A stretch of 38,018 nt of DNA from Bdellovibrionales bacterium (GCA_028819305.1 JAPPLY010000065.1:1-38018), one strand, 5' to 3'; shown: positions 9,701-18,218, counted from the stretch's first letter. Notes: generated from the sequence alone by a model not told the origin. Numbers and translations are program-made.

Positions 9701-10802
9701 AGATCAATTATTTGATTTTTATAATGAGGGTAAAGCAACTATTGGTTCTATAGCAAAAATACTCAGTAAGCATTCTATAGAAATAATTAGAGAGTTCATT
9801 ACCTCTAAAAAGTATAAGCTTATATCTGATGTTCCAGAATGGAGTGATTGTAGAAACACACAAGAAATTTTAGACAATAAGTCAAAAATTGTAATTGACA
9901 TTTCATCTTTAATCACGATTCATTGGCTAAAAATGGAGAAATACATTGAGAAAAGTAGCTTCAAAATTTATGTATGTCAATCTACTATAGACTCTTTAAA
10001 AGAGTATATAAAAGAAACAGCCTTGCACTCTAAAGACGGCTGTTTAACTGTGGGATTTGACAGAGAAGGCAGTCTTAGAAAAAGTTTTATTTCATCTGAA
10101 GTAATAAAGGAAAATTTAAACTTCTGGGTGAAGGTTAAATTATGGGTTGAAAATTATTGTTCAATAAAATTTTTATCGAAAGATAATATTTTAAGTAGAA
10201 AAGAGAAAATAGAAAAAGAAAATATTTTAGGAAAAGAATTTTTTGATTCGCTATTAGTTGTTGATAATAATTCTATATTTTTATGTGAAGATACTTTTTT
10301 AAGAAGATTTGCTAAACTTAAATATTCTATTTCAGGAATGAGATTATTTGATCTTATAGAATATTTTGAAAACAAAGTGATTATTGATAACAACCAGGCT
10401 GTTAAATTTAAGGCCAAGCTTGTCCAACTCAATCACACTTATATTCCTATTGATCATAACATATTGCTTTTTTTGTTAAAGGAATCTGAATATTCAGTTA
10501 ATGATATTGGTTTTCAAAGGGGATTGTTTTTTTTAGGCCCTATTTCCGATTTGTCAGGGGTTGTTAATATAGTGGCAAACTTTCTCATTGAAATTTGCCA
10601 AGTGCCATCCCTTTTACCCTACAGCAAACAAATAATCACGAAGAAATTATTGGATAAAGTTAGTTTAGGAAGAAATGAGAATCCAAAAACAATAGCTAAT
10701 CAAGTTTTTCATTTAGTTCAAATTAGAACAAAGCTTTTGCCGTTTCTTCAAAATGAAATACATGGATATATTATAGAGTGGCTAAAAGGTAAAATATACT
10801 AA
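6783..10802 (+). CDS. REase - TPR array - GreA/B-C - PIN conflict-system-like protein
   Basis: This is a 1339-aa multidomain cytoplasmic protein with no signal peptide. Residues about 20-160 resemble an Mrr-like PD-(D/E)XK nuclease (E26, D55 in GVDIF, then Q66-x-K68 in IQCKKK). Residues about 170-830 are helical with many TPR-like units (A.K.LE...LNP style). Around 860-920, DHELSKALLGKK followed by YQIIKIQ resembles the C-terminal domain of GreA/GreB. Around 1033-1180 is a PIN-like nuclease with D1039 (IVIDISS), E1074 (DSLKEY) and D1170 (LCEDTFLRRFAK). TPR-GreAB-C-PIN architectures are known as components of predicted nucleic-acid-targeting conflict systems. The track ATG has no clear ribosome site. 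The ATG six codons later (MSLNPSDF) follows AAGGAAAA and may be the true start. Codon use is very AT-rich, like the rest of this block. Confidence 0.7.
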   Translation: MKENIIMSLNPSDFQIPPPENEEQFESLCLDLYKSEFGDQTQRNGRRGQSQDGVDIFVQDQQIGIQCKKKDLNDKIKKSELKEEVKKAKNFKPPLKRYILATTCKRDAEIQKVARLISENHKNQNLFSIEIHSWYEIKEFLDKHSEVYEKYYPSSQKAPSINSAIISSIQSESHHQELNRIRDLINEDKPKAALKLLENFKKEKWNQLENKEKYKVLTNMAWAKIKMRQETQASELLIEALQFNKEDENANENCALAYLIINDIKNTKKYIEKTKQLNPLNTTAYTLEVQIKDKENQSLNDIVSSIPQNIRTKHQIAHILSHISIKRKQYKEAEKWLNIFYDIIEQKNGNWKDINSEIAYADMSLGLILAKQDIFSGRHIPDNLKDKLEEIIKIYKKLITDSQYSELKDFNPNWYLHYALALELKGKLNDAICILQEGIRKFSYDDHLKIELSRLFTRKGDITQSISILEKLIGLQSLESNDFPDSMSKISLTSDKIDISEKLFTLALILTDLYFQNQQSEKAQKLLNKIKEALPISEDDRLEVNQYSIFRLINFGKIDKAEEILNPLFAEESNNIFNLILKAKIEEAKEKISETEKESVDHKNKKTQYLKRAYTTFKDKQYNNDELNQNHSFFKKKEQLRDIEQLSKELYYCKMFIEAEPLLEEITNKNLNHPDIFKLLHIYFENGKNKLAIELAEDLIKKFPDRVEPANILFLIYESLGNKQKAIQCYENFFKSNPTNDLIRIELAYTYTYSEHVSKAKELLKKDFNLNPLSSEQMSKLSLAYMKTGNIKKALETQYQCIKKNPGKMEPQSVYFELITFLNHQNLYEIHNQDKSSNILNSVETKLDKSFLHPEKLDIDCYVQIKDAEDLDETDIIIEEDADIYTPDHELSKALLGKKKKEVVLFQDKKYQIIKIQSKYIRKYQEIIKETENRYPSKPFVKSFSIPHNADIKELAHIFKKVQPNILKQYETLDQLFDFYNEGKATIGSIAKILSKHSIEIIREFITSKKYKLISDVPEWSDCRNTQEILDNKSKIVIDISSLITIHWLKMEKYIEKSSFKIYVCQSTIDSLKEYIKETALHSKDGCLTVGFDREGSLRKSFISSEVIKENLNFWVKVKLWVENYCSIKFLSKDNILSRKEKIEKENILGKEFFDSLLVVDNNSIFLCEDTFLRRFAKLKYSISGMRLFDLIEYFENKVIIDNNQAVKFKAKLVQLNHTYIPIDHNILLFLLKESEYSVNDIGFQRGLFFLGPISDLSGVVNIVANFLIEICQVPSLLPYSKQIITKKLLDKVSLGRNENPKTIANQVFHLVQIRTKLLPFLQNEIHGYIIEWLKGKIY

Positions 10803-11106
10803 TCCCTCTTGATTTTTCATATTAAAAAAACGATTATTTAAAGTGAGGCTAAAGAGAATCCTTCTGGATCGTCCCTGAAAAATGGACAGTTGGTAGGCAA
10901 CATTTCCAAAGGAAATTTATAAGCTGTTCAATAAATGAATTTGACAGTGCCATAGTCTCCATTTACACTGGATGCTCTGGTAATGGATTATTATTCTCAA
11001 CATAAGAGGAAGATAATCAATATACCCTCATTTCAAGCTTTTATAGCTTGGCAATACAAGATAAAAAATCTTAAAAAACCTGACAAATAAAAACGGAGCG
11101 GTTTGA
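10803..11106. other. intergenic region and leuS leader
   Basis: This 304-base gap holds a likely leuS promoter, a leader of about 130 bases, and a small hairpin (CAAGC ttttata GCTTG). The leuS ribosome site GGAG ends it. I see no tRNA, T-box-like specifier structure or small gene that I could defend. Confidence 0.5.
10941..10969 (+). promoter_or_regulatory. sigma-70-type promoter for leuS
   Basis: A perfect -35 box TTGACA (10941-10946) is followed after 17 bases by TACACT (10964-10969), which matches four of six positions of the -10 consensus. Transcription would start about 130 bases before the leuS ATG. Confidence 0.5.
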
Positions 11107-13503
11107 ATGGCCTTTGACCACAAAACACTAGAACAAAAATGGCAAAAAAAATGGGAAGAAAATAAATGCTTTAAAGCGGAAGTTAATTTCAATAAACCTA
11201 AGTTCTATGCTCTGAGCATGTTTCCCTATCCTTCTGGTTCCGGCCTGCATATAGGACATCTGGCCTCCTATACCCCTACAGAAATTGTCGCGCGTTTTAA
11301 AAGAAGCCAGGGATTTAATGTGCTTCACCCTATGGGCTACGATGCCTTTGGGCTTCCGGCGGAACAATACGCCATCCAAACCGGTATCCACCCTTCTGTT
11401 ATCACCCAACAAGCTATTGATAACTTTCGCCGACAACTAAAATCTTTCGGGTATAGTTTTGATTGGGATCGGGAAGTTTCCACTTGCGAGCCAGATTACT
11501 ATAAATGGACTCAGTTTCTTTTTATTCAATTTTTAAAAAAAGGACTAGCCTATCAAAAAAAAGTACCGGTGAACTGGTGTCCCGCTCTTAGAACCATCCT
11601 GGCTAATGAAGAAGTGATAGACGGCAAAAGTGAAAGAGGTGGCCACCCTGTAATTAAAAAACCCATAAAACAGTGGTTACTGGCTATAACAAAATATGCG
11701 GAAAAGCTGTTGCAGGATATGACACTGCTGCAATGGCCGGAAAGAACCATCGAAGGGCAAAAAAACTGGATCGGAAAAAGCCCAGGGGCTTTTATATTTT
11801 TTCCTATTAAAAATGCGAAGAAGAACATAGAAGTTTTTACCACCCGACCGGATACTTTGTTCGGAGTGACTTTCATGGTGTTATCCCCGGAGCATCCTTT
11901 AACAGAGGAAATCACCACGAAAGAACAAAAAAAAGCAGTTCTTACTTATAAGGAAAAAACCCTTCGCATGTCCGATGTGGATAGAAAAGCATCTGAAAAC
12001 AAAACCGGTGTTTTTACAGGAGCCTATGCCATTCACCCTTTTACGAAGGAAGAGATCCCTATGTGGATAGCTGATTATGTGCTTATGGACTACGGAACAG
12101 GGGCTATTATGGCTGTGCCCGCTCATGACGAAAGGGATTTTGAATTTGCAAAAAATTTTAAGCTGCCGATTAAAAAAATTATGGAATGTGAAAAGCTTCC
12201 TTTTACTGAAGATAGCTTACATATCCAATCAGATTTTTTAAACGGACTGAATAAAGAGGAAGCTATTAAAAAAACGATCAGTGAAATAGAAAAAAACAAC
12301 TATGGGAAACAAGAAACGCAATATAAATTAAAAGACTGGATTTTTTCCAGACAAAGATATTGGGGAGAGCCTTTTCCTGTTGTGCATTTTAAAGATAAAA
12401 TTAAAGCTATTGATGAAAAAGACCTCCCTGTGATTCTCCCTCAAACCACCCATTATGAGCCTTCGGAAAAAGGAGAGTCTCCCCTGGCGCGCCACTCTGA
12501 GTTTATCAATTACACAGATCCGCAAACCGGAGAAAAAGGGAGAAGAGAAGATAGCACTATGCCCGGCTACGCCGCTTCTTCCTGGTACTTTTTACGCTAT
12601 ACAGACCCTAAAAATAAGCAAGCTCCTTTTGACTTTGAAAAGCAGAAATATTGGATGCCGGTGGACCTCTATGTAGGAGGGGCGGAGCATACTGTAGGAC
12701 ATTTGTTATATGCTCGCTTTTGGCAAAAATTTTTATATGACATGAAAATGGTCTCCCACAAGGAGCCTTTTAAAAAATTAATACATCAGGGGATGATCTT
12801 GGGGGAAGACGGTCAGAAAATGTCTAAGTCCCGGGGCAACACAGCCAACCCGGATTCCTTAAAAGATAAATATGGAGCTGATACAATTCGGGTTTATATC
12901 ACTTTTTTAGGTCCTTTAGAGAAAGACAAACCTTGGTCTTCCCAAGGTATCGAAGGGAGCCGGCGTTTTCTGGAACGGGTATGGAGGCTTTGTTTTAATG
13001 ATAAAGGGGAGGTGCTTCCTGAAATAGGACAAATGAGCCAAAACATGGCTGCTCTATTGAATCGCACTATTAAAAAAGTAACAGAGGATATTGAAAGCCT
13101 TAACCTTAACACAGCAATCAGTGCGATGATGGTCCTAGTAAATGAACTCTATAGAAAACAAGTAAGAAACCACAAAACATTAAAAATATTAGCTCAATTA
13201 TTGATGCCTTTTGCCCCTCATATAGCTGAAGAGATATGGTCTGCCCTGGGAGGGGAGGGTTTTGTCTCTTTGAACGCCTGGCCCGCCTTTCAAAAAGAAT
13301 TAATTAAGGAAAAAGAACAAACCATAGGTGTACAAGTCAACGGGAAAACCAGAAGTTCTATTACCTGTTCAAATAACACCAGCGAATCTGTGGTTCTGGA
13401 AGCGGCTAAAGAGAAAACAGCCATTCAAAATGCCCTTAAAGGCAAAATAGTAAAAAAAGTTATTTACAAAGCCGGCCGTATCTTGAATATTATTACAAAC
13501 TAA
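11107..13503 (+). CDS. leuS: leucyl-tRNA synthetase
   Basis: LeuRS charges tRNA-Leu with leucine in the cytoplasm. This class I enzyme of 798 aa has the HIGH motif at residues 48-51 (GLHIGHLASY) and KMSKS at 571-575 (GQKMSKSRGN). It also has the inserted editing domain with TTRPDTLFG and GAIMAVPAHDERD, which hydrolyses mischarged tRNA, and the late catalytic-core strand SSWYFLRYTDP. The C-terminal anticodon-binding helices and VQVNGKTR are present. The length matches the shorter bacterial type, near 800 aa. A GGAG box precedes the ATG, and a promoter lies about 140 bases upstream. Two GC-rich hairpins follow the stop codon. Base composition rises clearly in GC relative to the accessory block on its left. 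Confidence 0.98.
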   Translation: MAFDHKTLEQKWQKKWEENKCFKAEVNFNKPKFYALSMFPYPSGSGLHIGHLASYTPTEIVARFKRSQGFNVLHPMGYDAFGLPAEQYAIQTGIHPSVITQQAIDNFRRQLKSFGYSFDWDREVSTCEPDYYKWTQFLFIQFLKKGLAYQKKVPVNWCPALRTILANEEVIDGKSERGGHPVIKKPIKQWLLAITKYAEKLLQDMTLLQWPERTIEGQKNWIGKSPGAFIFFPIKNAKKNIEVFTTRPDTLFGVTFMVLSPEHPLTEEITTKEQKKAVLTYKEKTLRMSDVDRKASENKTGVFTGAYAIHPFTKEEIPMWIADYVLMDYGTGAIMAVPAHDERDFEFAKNFKLPIKKIMECEKLPFTEDSLHIQSDFLNGLNKEEAIKKTISEIEKNNYGKQETQYKLKDWIFSRQRYWGEPFPVVHFKDKIKAIDEKDLPVILPQTTHYEPSEKGESPLARHSEFINYTDPQTGEKGRREDSTMPGYAASSWYFLRYTDPKNKQAPFDFEKQKYWMPVDLYVGGAEHTVGHLLYARFWQKFLYDMKMVSHKEPFKKLIHQGMILGEDGQKMSKSRGNTANPDSLKDKYGADTIRVYITFLGPLEKDKPWSSQGIEGSRRFLERVWRLCFNDKGEVLPEIGQMSQNMAALLNRTIKKVTEDIESLNLNTAISAMMVLVNELYRKQVRNHKTLKILAQLLMPFAPHIAEEIWSALGGEGFVSLNAWPAFQKELIKEKEQTIGVQVNGKTRSSITCSNNTSESVVLEAAKEKTAIQNALKGKIVKKVIYKAGRILNIITN

Positions 13504-13521
13504 ACCCGGATTGTTTGGATT

Positions 13522-13619
13522 CCCGTTTTCACGGGACGGAAAGCCACTAAAGTGGCTTTCAGTTTAGCAAACTAGATGCTCGCTTTCGCGGGACGGAAAG
13601 TCCTTAGAGGGCTTTCCGT
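13522..13619 (+). terminator. tandem hairpins after leuS
   Basis: Two units of the sequence cgggacggaaag each lead into a strong stem. The first is a perfect 10-bp stem GAAAGCCACT aa AGTGGCTTTC (13539-13560). The second is an 11-bp stem with one G-T pair, ACGGAAAGTCC ttaga GGGCTTTCCGT (13593-13619). A small CCCGT ttTC ACGGG hairpin comes before them. The T-runs behind the stems are poor, so these may end leuS transcription only partly, or act as 3'-end protectors or repeats. Confidence 0.5.
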
Positions 13620-13677
13620 TGTGTTAGTCTTCACCCCGTTCACAGGACTTCAAGGAGTAATAGGAGAACAGTAATTG

Positions 13678-15690
13678 ATGAAGAAAAAAAGTGTATTTAA
13701 AAAAAATAAATTTTCCATCTCTCCAAAAAAGGAATCTAATGAAATGGAGCAAATAAAATTCCTTAAGGAAAAATCTTCCGATGAAGGTATAAAATGGTCC
13801 ATTGAAGACAGCTCTAAAGCTTATGGAGTAGATATATGGGGAGGGGACTTTTTTACCCTCAATTCCAAAGGGCATATTGAAGTGGCTCCACAAGGAATAA
13901 AAGGCCCTCGTTTGGATCTTTACAAAATTATTACGGAGTTGGGGAAACAGCATATTCGTTTGCCGGTTCTCATCCGTTTTCCTGACATTATTCATGCGCA
14001 GATGAACAAACTTGTTACTTGTTTTAATCAAGCTATAAAAGAATATGGCTACCAGGGCCAGTATCAAGGTGTTTTCCCTGTTAAGGTGAATCAGCAAAGT
14101 TATGTCATAAGAGATATTATAAAATCGGGCAGTAAATACGGTTTTGGCTTAGAAGTAGGAAGCAAACCAGAATTACTTATTGCTCTCGCTCTCTTGGATG
14201 AACCGCACCGGATTATTATATGTAATGGTTTTAAGGACACAGAGTACATACAAACAGCTTTACTGTCTTTAAAAGCCGGCATGCGCATTTTTATTGTTGT
14301 AGAACGTTTGGAAGAGTTAAGTATCATTTTAAAAACAGCTCAAAATTTAAAGGTGAAACCCAATATAGGGTTTAGAATTAAATTGAACACGCAAAGCCGG
14401 GGTAAATGGATGGATAGCACCGGGTTTAAATCCAAGTTTGGCTTAACAGCCAGTGAAATTGTTCAAGGGGTAGAAATATTAAAGGAATACTCTTCCCTGG
14501 AAAATTTAAAACTTCTTCATTTTCATATTGGCTCACAAGTACCCTCTATTCATCCTATTAAATCGGCGATTCGGGAAGCGGCTCGGATTATGACAGAGCT
14601 ATATCACTTCGGAGTGCAAGTGGAATACATGGATGTAGGAGGAGGTTTAGGAGTGGATTACGATGGTTCGGGGCAATCTCATTCCTCTACTAATTACAGC
14701 GCTCAAGAATATGCTAATGATATTGTCTATCACCTCCAAAGTATTTGTGATGAAAATAAGAGTCCTCACCCTCATATCATCTCCGAATCTGGCCGGTTTC
14801 TAACCGCCCCTAGTTCTCTTCTCGTTTTTAATGTAATGGATGCTAATTTAATTGAGAAAAACGAAGAATCTGAATTTCAAATGGAGTCTGATACACATGC
14901 TTTTGTAAAAGACCTATACGAGATATATAAAGGTCTTAATAAAAACCCCATTAGTGAATCTTTTAATGATTTAATTGAAAAAAAGAAGGATATTCATCAA
15001 TTGTTTATTTATGGTGTACTCAATTTAAAAGAAGCCGCTTTAGCGGAAAATGTTTATTGTGTAGCCGCCTCTCGCTTAAAAAGTATGACAGAGGGAAAAG
15101 AAGATTATGAAGAGATATTTCAAGCTCTTACAGATGAGCTTTCCGATATTTATTTCTCCAACTTTTCCGTATTTCAGAGTTTGCCGGACTCATGGGCTTT
15201 AGGACATTTATTTCCCGTCATGCCCATTCACCGTTTGGCAGAGAAACCGGTAAGACGGGCCTGTTTGGCGGACTTGACCTGTGACTCTGACGGAAAAATA
15301 GCTCATTTCATGAACTACCATTTATGGAAAAATGAAAAACATTTAATGGTGCATCAACTCAAAAAAAAGGAGCCTTACTACATGGCTGCTTTTTTAACAG
15401 GAGCTTACCAGGAGATTTTAGGAGATATGCACAATTTATTTGGAGATACGGACGCCATTCATGTTTCTATCAGTAAAAATGGAAATTATTCAGTGGATCA
15501 TTGTATGGAAGGGGATTCTATATATGACATACTTAAATATGTAGGCTACCATAAAAGGGATTTGATTGAAAAAATTCATCAAAAAACAGAAGCTGCTGTA
15601 TTAAATGAAAATTTATCCAGAGAGGAAGCGGGACGTTTGTTAAAAAACTACTCTCAGGCATTAGCAAGCTATACTTATCTATCAGAATGA
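13678..15690 (+). CDS. speA: biosynthetic arginine decarboxylase
   Basis: SpeA decarboxylates arginine to agmatine, the first step of the arginine route to putrescine and other polyamines. The 670-aa PLP enzyme starts its conserved part at WSIEDSSKAYGVDIWGGDFF. It has the PLP lysine in FPVKVNQQ (about K136), the barrel motifs FGLEVGSKPEL, RIKLNTQSRGKW and FHIGSQ, the glycine loop DVGGGLGVDYDG, and the family-specific C-terminal part (LADLTCDSDGKI). A run of Lys residues opens the protein. An AGGAG box lies 8 bases before a TTG at 13675 and 11 before the ATG at 13678. Both are possible and differ by one residue. The antiporter gene follows after 51 bases and may be co-transcribed. Confidence 0.95.
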   Translation: MKKKSVFKKNKFSISPKKESNEMEQIKFLKEKSSDEGIKWSIEDSSKAYGVDIWGGDFFTLNSKGHIEVAPQGIKGPRLDLYKIITELGKQHIRLPVLIRFPDIIHAQMNKLVTCFNQAIKEYGYQGQYQGVFPVKVNQQSYVIRDIIKSGSKYGFGLEVGSKPELLIALALLDEPHRIIICNGFKDTEYIQTALLSLKAGMRIFIVVERLEELSIILKTAQNLKVKPNIGFRIKLNTQSRGKWMDSTGFKSKFGLTASEIVQGVEILKEYSSLENLKLLHFHIGSQVPSIHPIKSAIREAARIMTELYHFGVQVEYMDVGGGLGVDYDGSGQSHSSTNYSAQEYANDIVYHLQSICDENKSPHPHIISESGRFLTAPSSLLVFNVMDANLIEKNEESEFQMESDTHAFVKDLYEIYKGLNKNPISESFNDLIEKKKDIHQLFIYGVLNLKEAALAENVYCVAASRLKSMTEGKEDYEEIFQALTDELSDIYFSNFSVFQSLPDSWALGHLFPVMPIHRLAEKPVRRACLADLTCDSDGKIAHFMNYHLWKNEKHLMVHQLKKKEPYYMAAFLTGAYQEILGDMHNLFGDTDAIHVSISKNGNYSVDHCMEGDSIYDILKYVGYHKRDLIEKIHQKTEAAVLNENLSREEAGRLLKNYSQALASYTYLSE

Positions 15691-15741
15691 CGAAGTAATT
15701 GTTGTCATTCCAGCTAGAGCTGAAAAACGGAAACAGGAAAT

Positions 15742-16980
15742 ATGGACATTATTATTATTGGACTTTCTATTTTATTTTTTCTAGGGCATGCTCTAAGTTG
15801 GTTTTTTGTAAAAACTAAAATCCCTGATTTACTAATTCTTATTATTATTGGCTTTATTTTGGGACCTACCGTTACTGGTGTAATTCAACCGGATATTCAT
15901 CTAGGGCAAGCTGGAAAAGTTTTGTCTATTATTACTTTGATTATCATTCTCTATGAGGGAGGTTTGCACTTAAGTTTTAAAGATTTAATGGAATCGTCCC
16001 TATCTGCTCTCAGTCTTTCCCTCTTAACTTTCTTTTCCATAACAGCCATTACGGCTATTGCTCTTTTTCCGGTGTTGCCTCTCATGTCTGCCCTTCTCGT
16101 GGGTGTGGGTATTGGAAGCACCTCTTCCGCCATTGTGATTCCTATGGTGAAGCCTCTTTCCATAAATAAACAAACAAAGACGGTGCTTTCGTTGGAGTCT
16201 GCTTTTACGGATGTATTGACTATTGTTATTTTCCTGGGTTTATTGGAATATTTGACTTCAGAAGATAGTAGTGGAGGGCAATTTTTTATCAGCCTTAGCT
16301 CCACTCCTATCATGTCTGTTGGAATTGGAGTATTAGCTGGTATTGTATGGGCTTTTTTAAGGAAAAAAACAGAAGTATCCCGACTACCCTTTGCGGGAGA
16401 AGCTGGGGCCTTATTAACTTATGGTATTTTAGAGTTCTTATCCTTAAACGGTGCTATCGGTGTGCTCAGCCTGGGTTTTACTTTGGCGAATATCAACCTT
16501 TTACCTCCTGCTTTAAAAACGCTTTTAGAAGATAAACCCGTTTCTTCAGATGAATTAGCTATTCTCAGTGCAGTCACTTTTCTCCTCCGAACTTTTTTCT
16601 TTCTTTACCTGGGATTATTGATTCAAATTAAGGGAATGTCCTCTGTTCTATGGGCTATTTGTTTAACAAGCTTAATTTTTATTACTCGCTATTTTTCTAT
16701 TCGCACCGTATTTAAGAGCAATACCTTTTCTAAACTGGATGCTATAACGGCAACCGCTATGGGTCCCCGAGGTTTGGCTTGTGCCGTATTAGCTACCCTT
16801 CCGTTACAAAGAGGTTTAGAACAAGGGGAGTGGATTCAGAATCTTGTTTTTGCTGTTATTCCTCTTTCTATTCTTATCACTTCTCTTTTTGTGTCTTTAG
16901 CGGAAAAAGACTGGTTTAAAAAGAAGATACATACCTTATTCAAATCTTATTCAGAAAATGAATCTAATATTTTAATGTAG
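15742..16980 (+). CDS. cation:proton antiporter (CPA family)
   Basis: This 412-aa integral inner-membrane protein has about 11-13 hydrophobic helices throughout. It starts MDIIIIGLSILFFLGHALSW and includes a typical Na+/H+ or K+/H+ exchanger core: ILGPTVTG, LSFKDLMES, GIGSTSSAIVIPM, ALESAFTD-like LSLESAFTDVLT and GPRGLACAVLA. These fit the monovalent cation:proton antiporter family, exchanging Na+ or K+ for H+, but the ion cannot be read from the sequence. There is no C-terminal TrkA-N regulatory domain, so it is a short form. AGGAA sits before the ATG. It lies downstream of speA on the same strand and converges on the epimerase gene, with an inverted repeat between them. Confidence 0.88.
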   Translation: MDIIIIGLSILFFLGHALSWFFVKTKIPDLLILIIIGFILGPTVTGVIQPDIHLGQAGKVLSIITLIIILYEGGLHLSFKDLMESSLSALSLSLLTFFSITAITAIALFPVLPLMSALLVGVGIGSTSSAIVIPMVKPLSINKQTKTVLSLESAFTDVLTIVIFLGLLEYLTSEDSSGGQFFISLSSTPIMSVGIGVLAGIVWAFLRKKTEVSRLPFAGEAGALLTYGILEFLSLNGAIGVLSLGFTLANINLLPPALKTLLEDKPVSSDELAILSAVTFLLRTFFFLYLGLLIQIKGMSSVLWAICLTSLIFITRYFSIRTVFKSNTFSKLDAITATAMGPRGLACAVLATLPLQRGLEQGEWIQNLVFAVIPLSILITSLFVSLAEKDWFKKKIHTLFKSYSENESNILM

Positions 16981-16996
16981 CTATTACGGTATTATT

Positions 16997-17137
16997 AATT
17001 AGTCGGGAAAAAGTTTTCTTATCCAAAATTTTTCCCTCTTATTTGCAATAGTTTTGAATGAAAGAAGTGTTTTCTTACTAAAATTACTTCTTTAAAATTA
17101 AATTAAATTGTTAGGACTTTTTCAGTACCGACTAATT
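16997..17137. repeat. inverted-repeat-bounded segment (TTAGTCGGTACTGAAAAAG ends)
   Basis: The right end reads actttttcagtaccgactaatt, and its reverse complement matches the left end aattagtcgg-gaaaaagt apart from a 4-base gap. The interior has a second inverted pair (AAAGAAGT ... ACTTCTTT). It fills the gap between the convergent antiporter and epimerase genes, and the epimerase stop codon lies inside the right end. A single copy of the same end sequence occurs at 22893-22911. It may be a degenerate MITE or a bidirectional terminator-like element. Confidence 0.55.
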
Positions 17138-18106
17138 GATATGTTGTTGCCACCATTTAAGTGAGTTGTTAATAGCTTGTTTAGCTGTCATAGGGGTGAA
17201 ATCCAGTTCTTGTTTGGCTTTGGAATGGTCAAACCAATGGTAGAGAGTGGCTAGTCGAGCACTTTCCCTGTGAATAGGAAAGGAAAAGCCCAGACTCTGT
17301 AAGCCCGTTCCTATTTCCGATAAACTATGTAAAAGAAAGTTGTTTAAATGAATAAACGGCGGTTTCATTTTATTTGCTTTTGCAATGAGAGAAAACAACT
17401 CTTTTATACTAATGTTCTCTCCGCTTAAAATATATCTTTCTCCTGGTCGTCCTTTTTCAACAGCTTTTATACAAGCTGATACGACAGATTCCACATCTAC
17501 CACACTAACTCCTCCTGAAGTATAAAAAGGGAAACGCCCTTGCGCCACTTTTAGCTGTACTCTACGGCTTTCTTTTTTCATGTCTCCAGGTCCATAGATA
17601 GTAGAGGGATTCAAAATCGCGGCTGTTATTTTTCCTTCTTTACAAGCTTTTTGTACTAATATTTCCGCTTGTTTCTTGGTGTGGAAATAACCTATTTGAG
17701 AGAGGGAAAGATCATAGGGGGATTGTTCATTTAAGACTATAGGTTTTTTACTGGCTCCCACAGCGACAACGGAGCTGATATGAATTAACCTTGCTTTCTG
17801 TGCCTGACAAACTTCGATAGCATGAGCTGTCCCTTGCACATTCACTTTTTGCATGGGGTTTAACTGTTTTGATGTGTGAGACACTAAGCCTGCCAAATGA
17901 AAAACGATCTCCACTCCCTGGCTGGCCCTCATAAAAGAGTCCAGATCAGTAACATCCCCTGTGTGGAAATGCAGGTTCAAATCCTTAAGAGTGCTTTTAT
18001 CGCTGGTAGGACGGAGTAGAGTATGCACCTCCCAGCCTTTTTCACACAAAGCTTTACAAAGCCATCCACCTAAAAAACCGCTGGCTCCTGTTACTAATAC
18101 TTTCAT
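17132..18106 (-). CDS. NAD-dependent epimerase/dehydratase family protein (extended SDR)
   Basis: This 324-aa cytoplasmic oxidoreductase belongs to the extended short-chain dehydrogenase family. The NAD(P)-binding motif GASGFLGG is at residues 7-14, FHLAGLVSH follows around residue 70, and the catalytic YxxxK is in GYFHTKKQAE. NPSTIYGPGD is typical of dihydroflavonol-4-reductase, 3-beta-hydroxysteroid dehydrogenase-like and hopanoid-associated sugar epimerase proteins. The substrate cannot be inferred. The ribosome site is weak. The gene runs against the antiporter, and its TAG stop lies in the inverted repeat at 16997-17137. No pathway partner is adjacent. Confidence 0.88.
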   Translation of the reverse strand: MKVLVTGASGFLGGWLCKALCEKGWEVHTLLRPTSDKSTLKDLNLHFHTGDVTDLDSFMRASQGVEIVFHLAGLVSHTSKQLNPMQKVNVQGTAHAIEVCQAQKARLIHISSVVAVGASKKPIVLNEQSPYDLSLSQIGYFHTKKQAEILVQKACKEGKITAAILNPSTIYGPGDMKKESRRVQLKVAQGRFPFYTSGGVSVVDVESVVSACIKAVEKGRPGERYILSGENISIKELFSLIAKANKMKPPFIHLNNFLLHSLSEIGTGLQSLGFSFPIHRESARLATLYHWFDHSKAKQELDFTPMTAKQAINNSLKWWQQHIN

Positions 18107-18218
18107 TCTTTGTTTGTATCAGGTTCTGTCTATCTTTGAAAAGGTAATTTAGATTTAATTACAGAACAGGAGACAGATCCCTTCTTTTACGGGTTCCAAA
18201 AAAAGATCCTTAGTTAAG

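Noticed and set aside
11128-13112. Several 65-120 aa ORFs opposite or within leuS
   Set aside because: They are frame shadows of a long, strongly conserved gene.
13624-14097. 157-aa minus-strand ORF over the speA start
   Set aside because: It is antisense to conserved SpeA sequence. Its composition (Phe/Leu/Ser-rich) is typical of a shadow frame.
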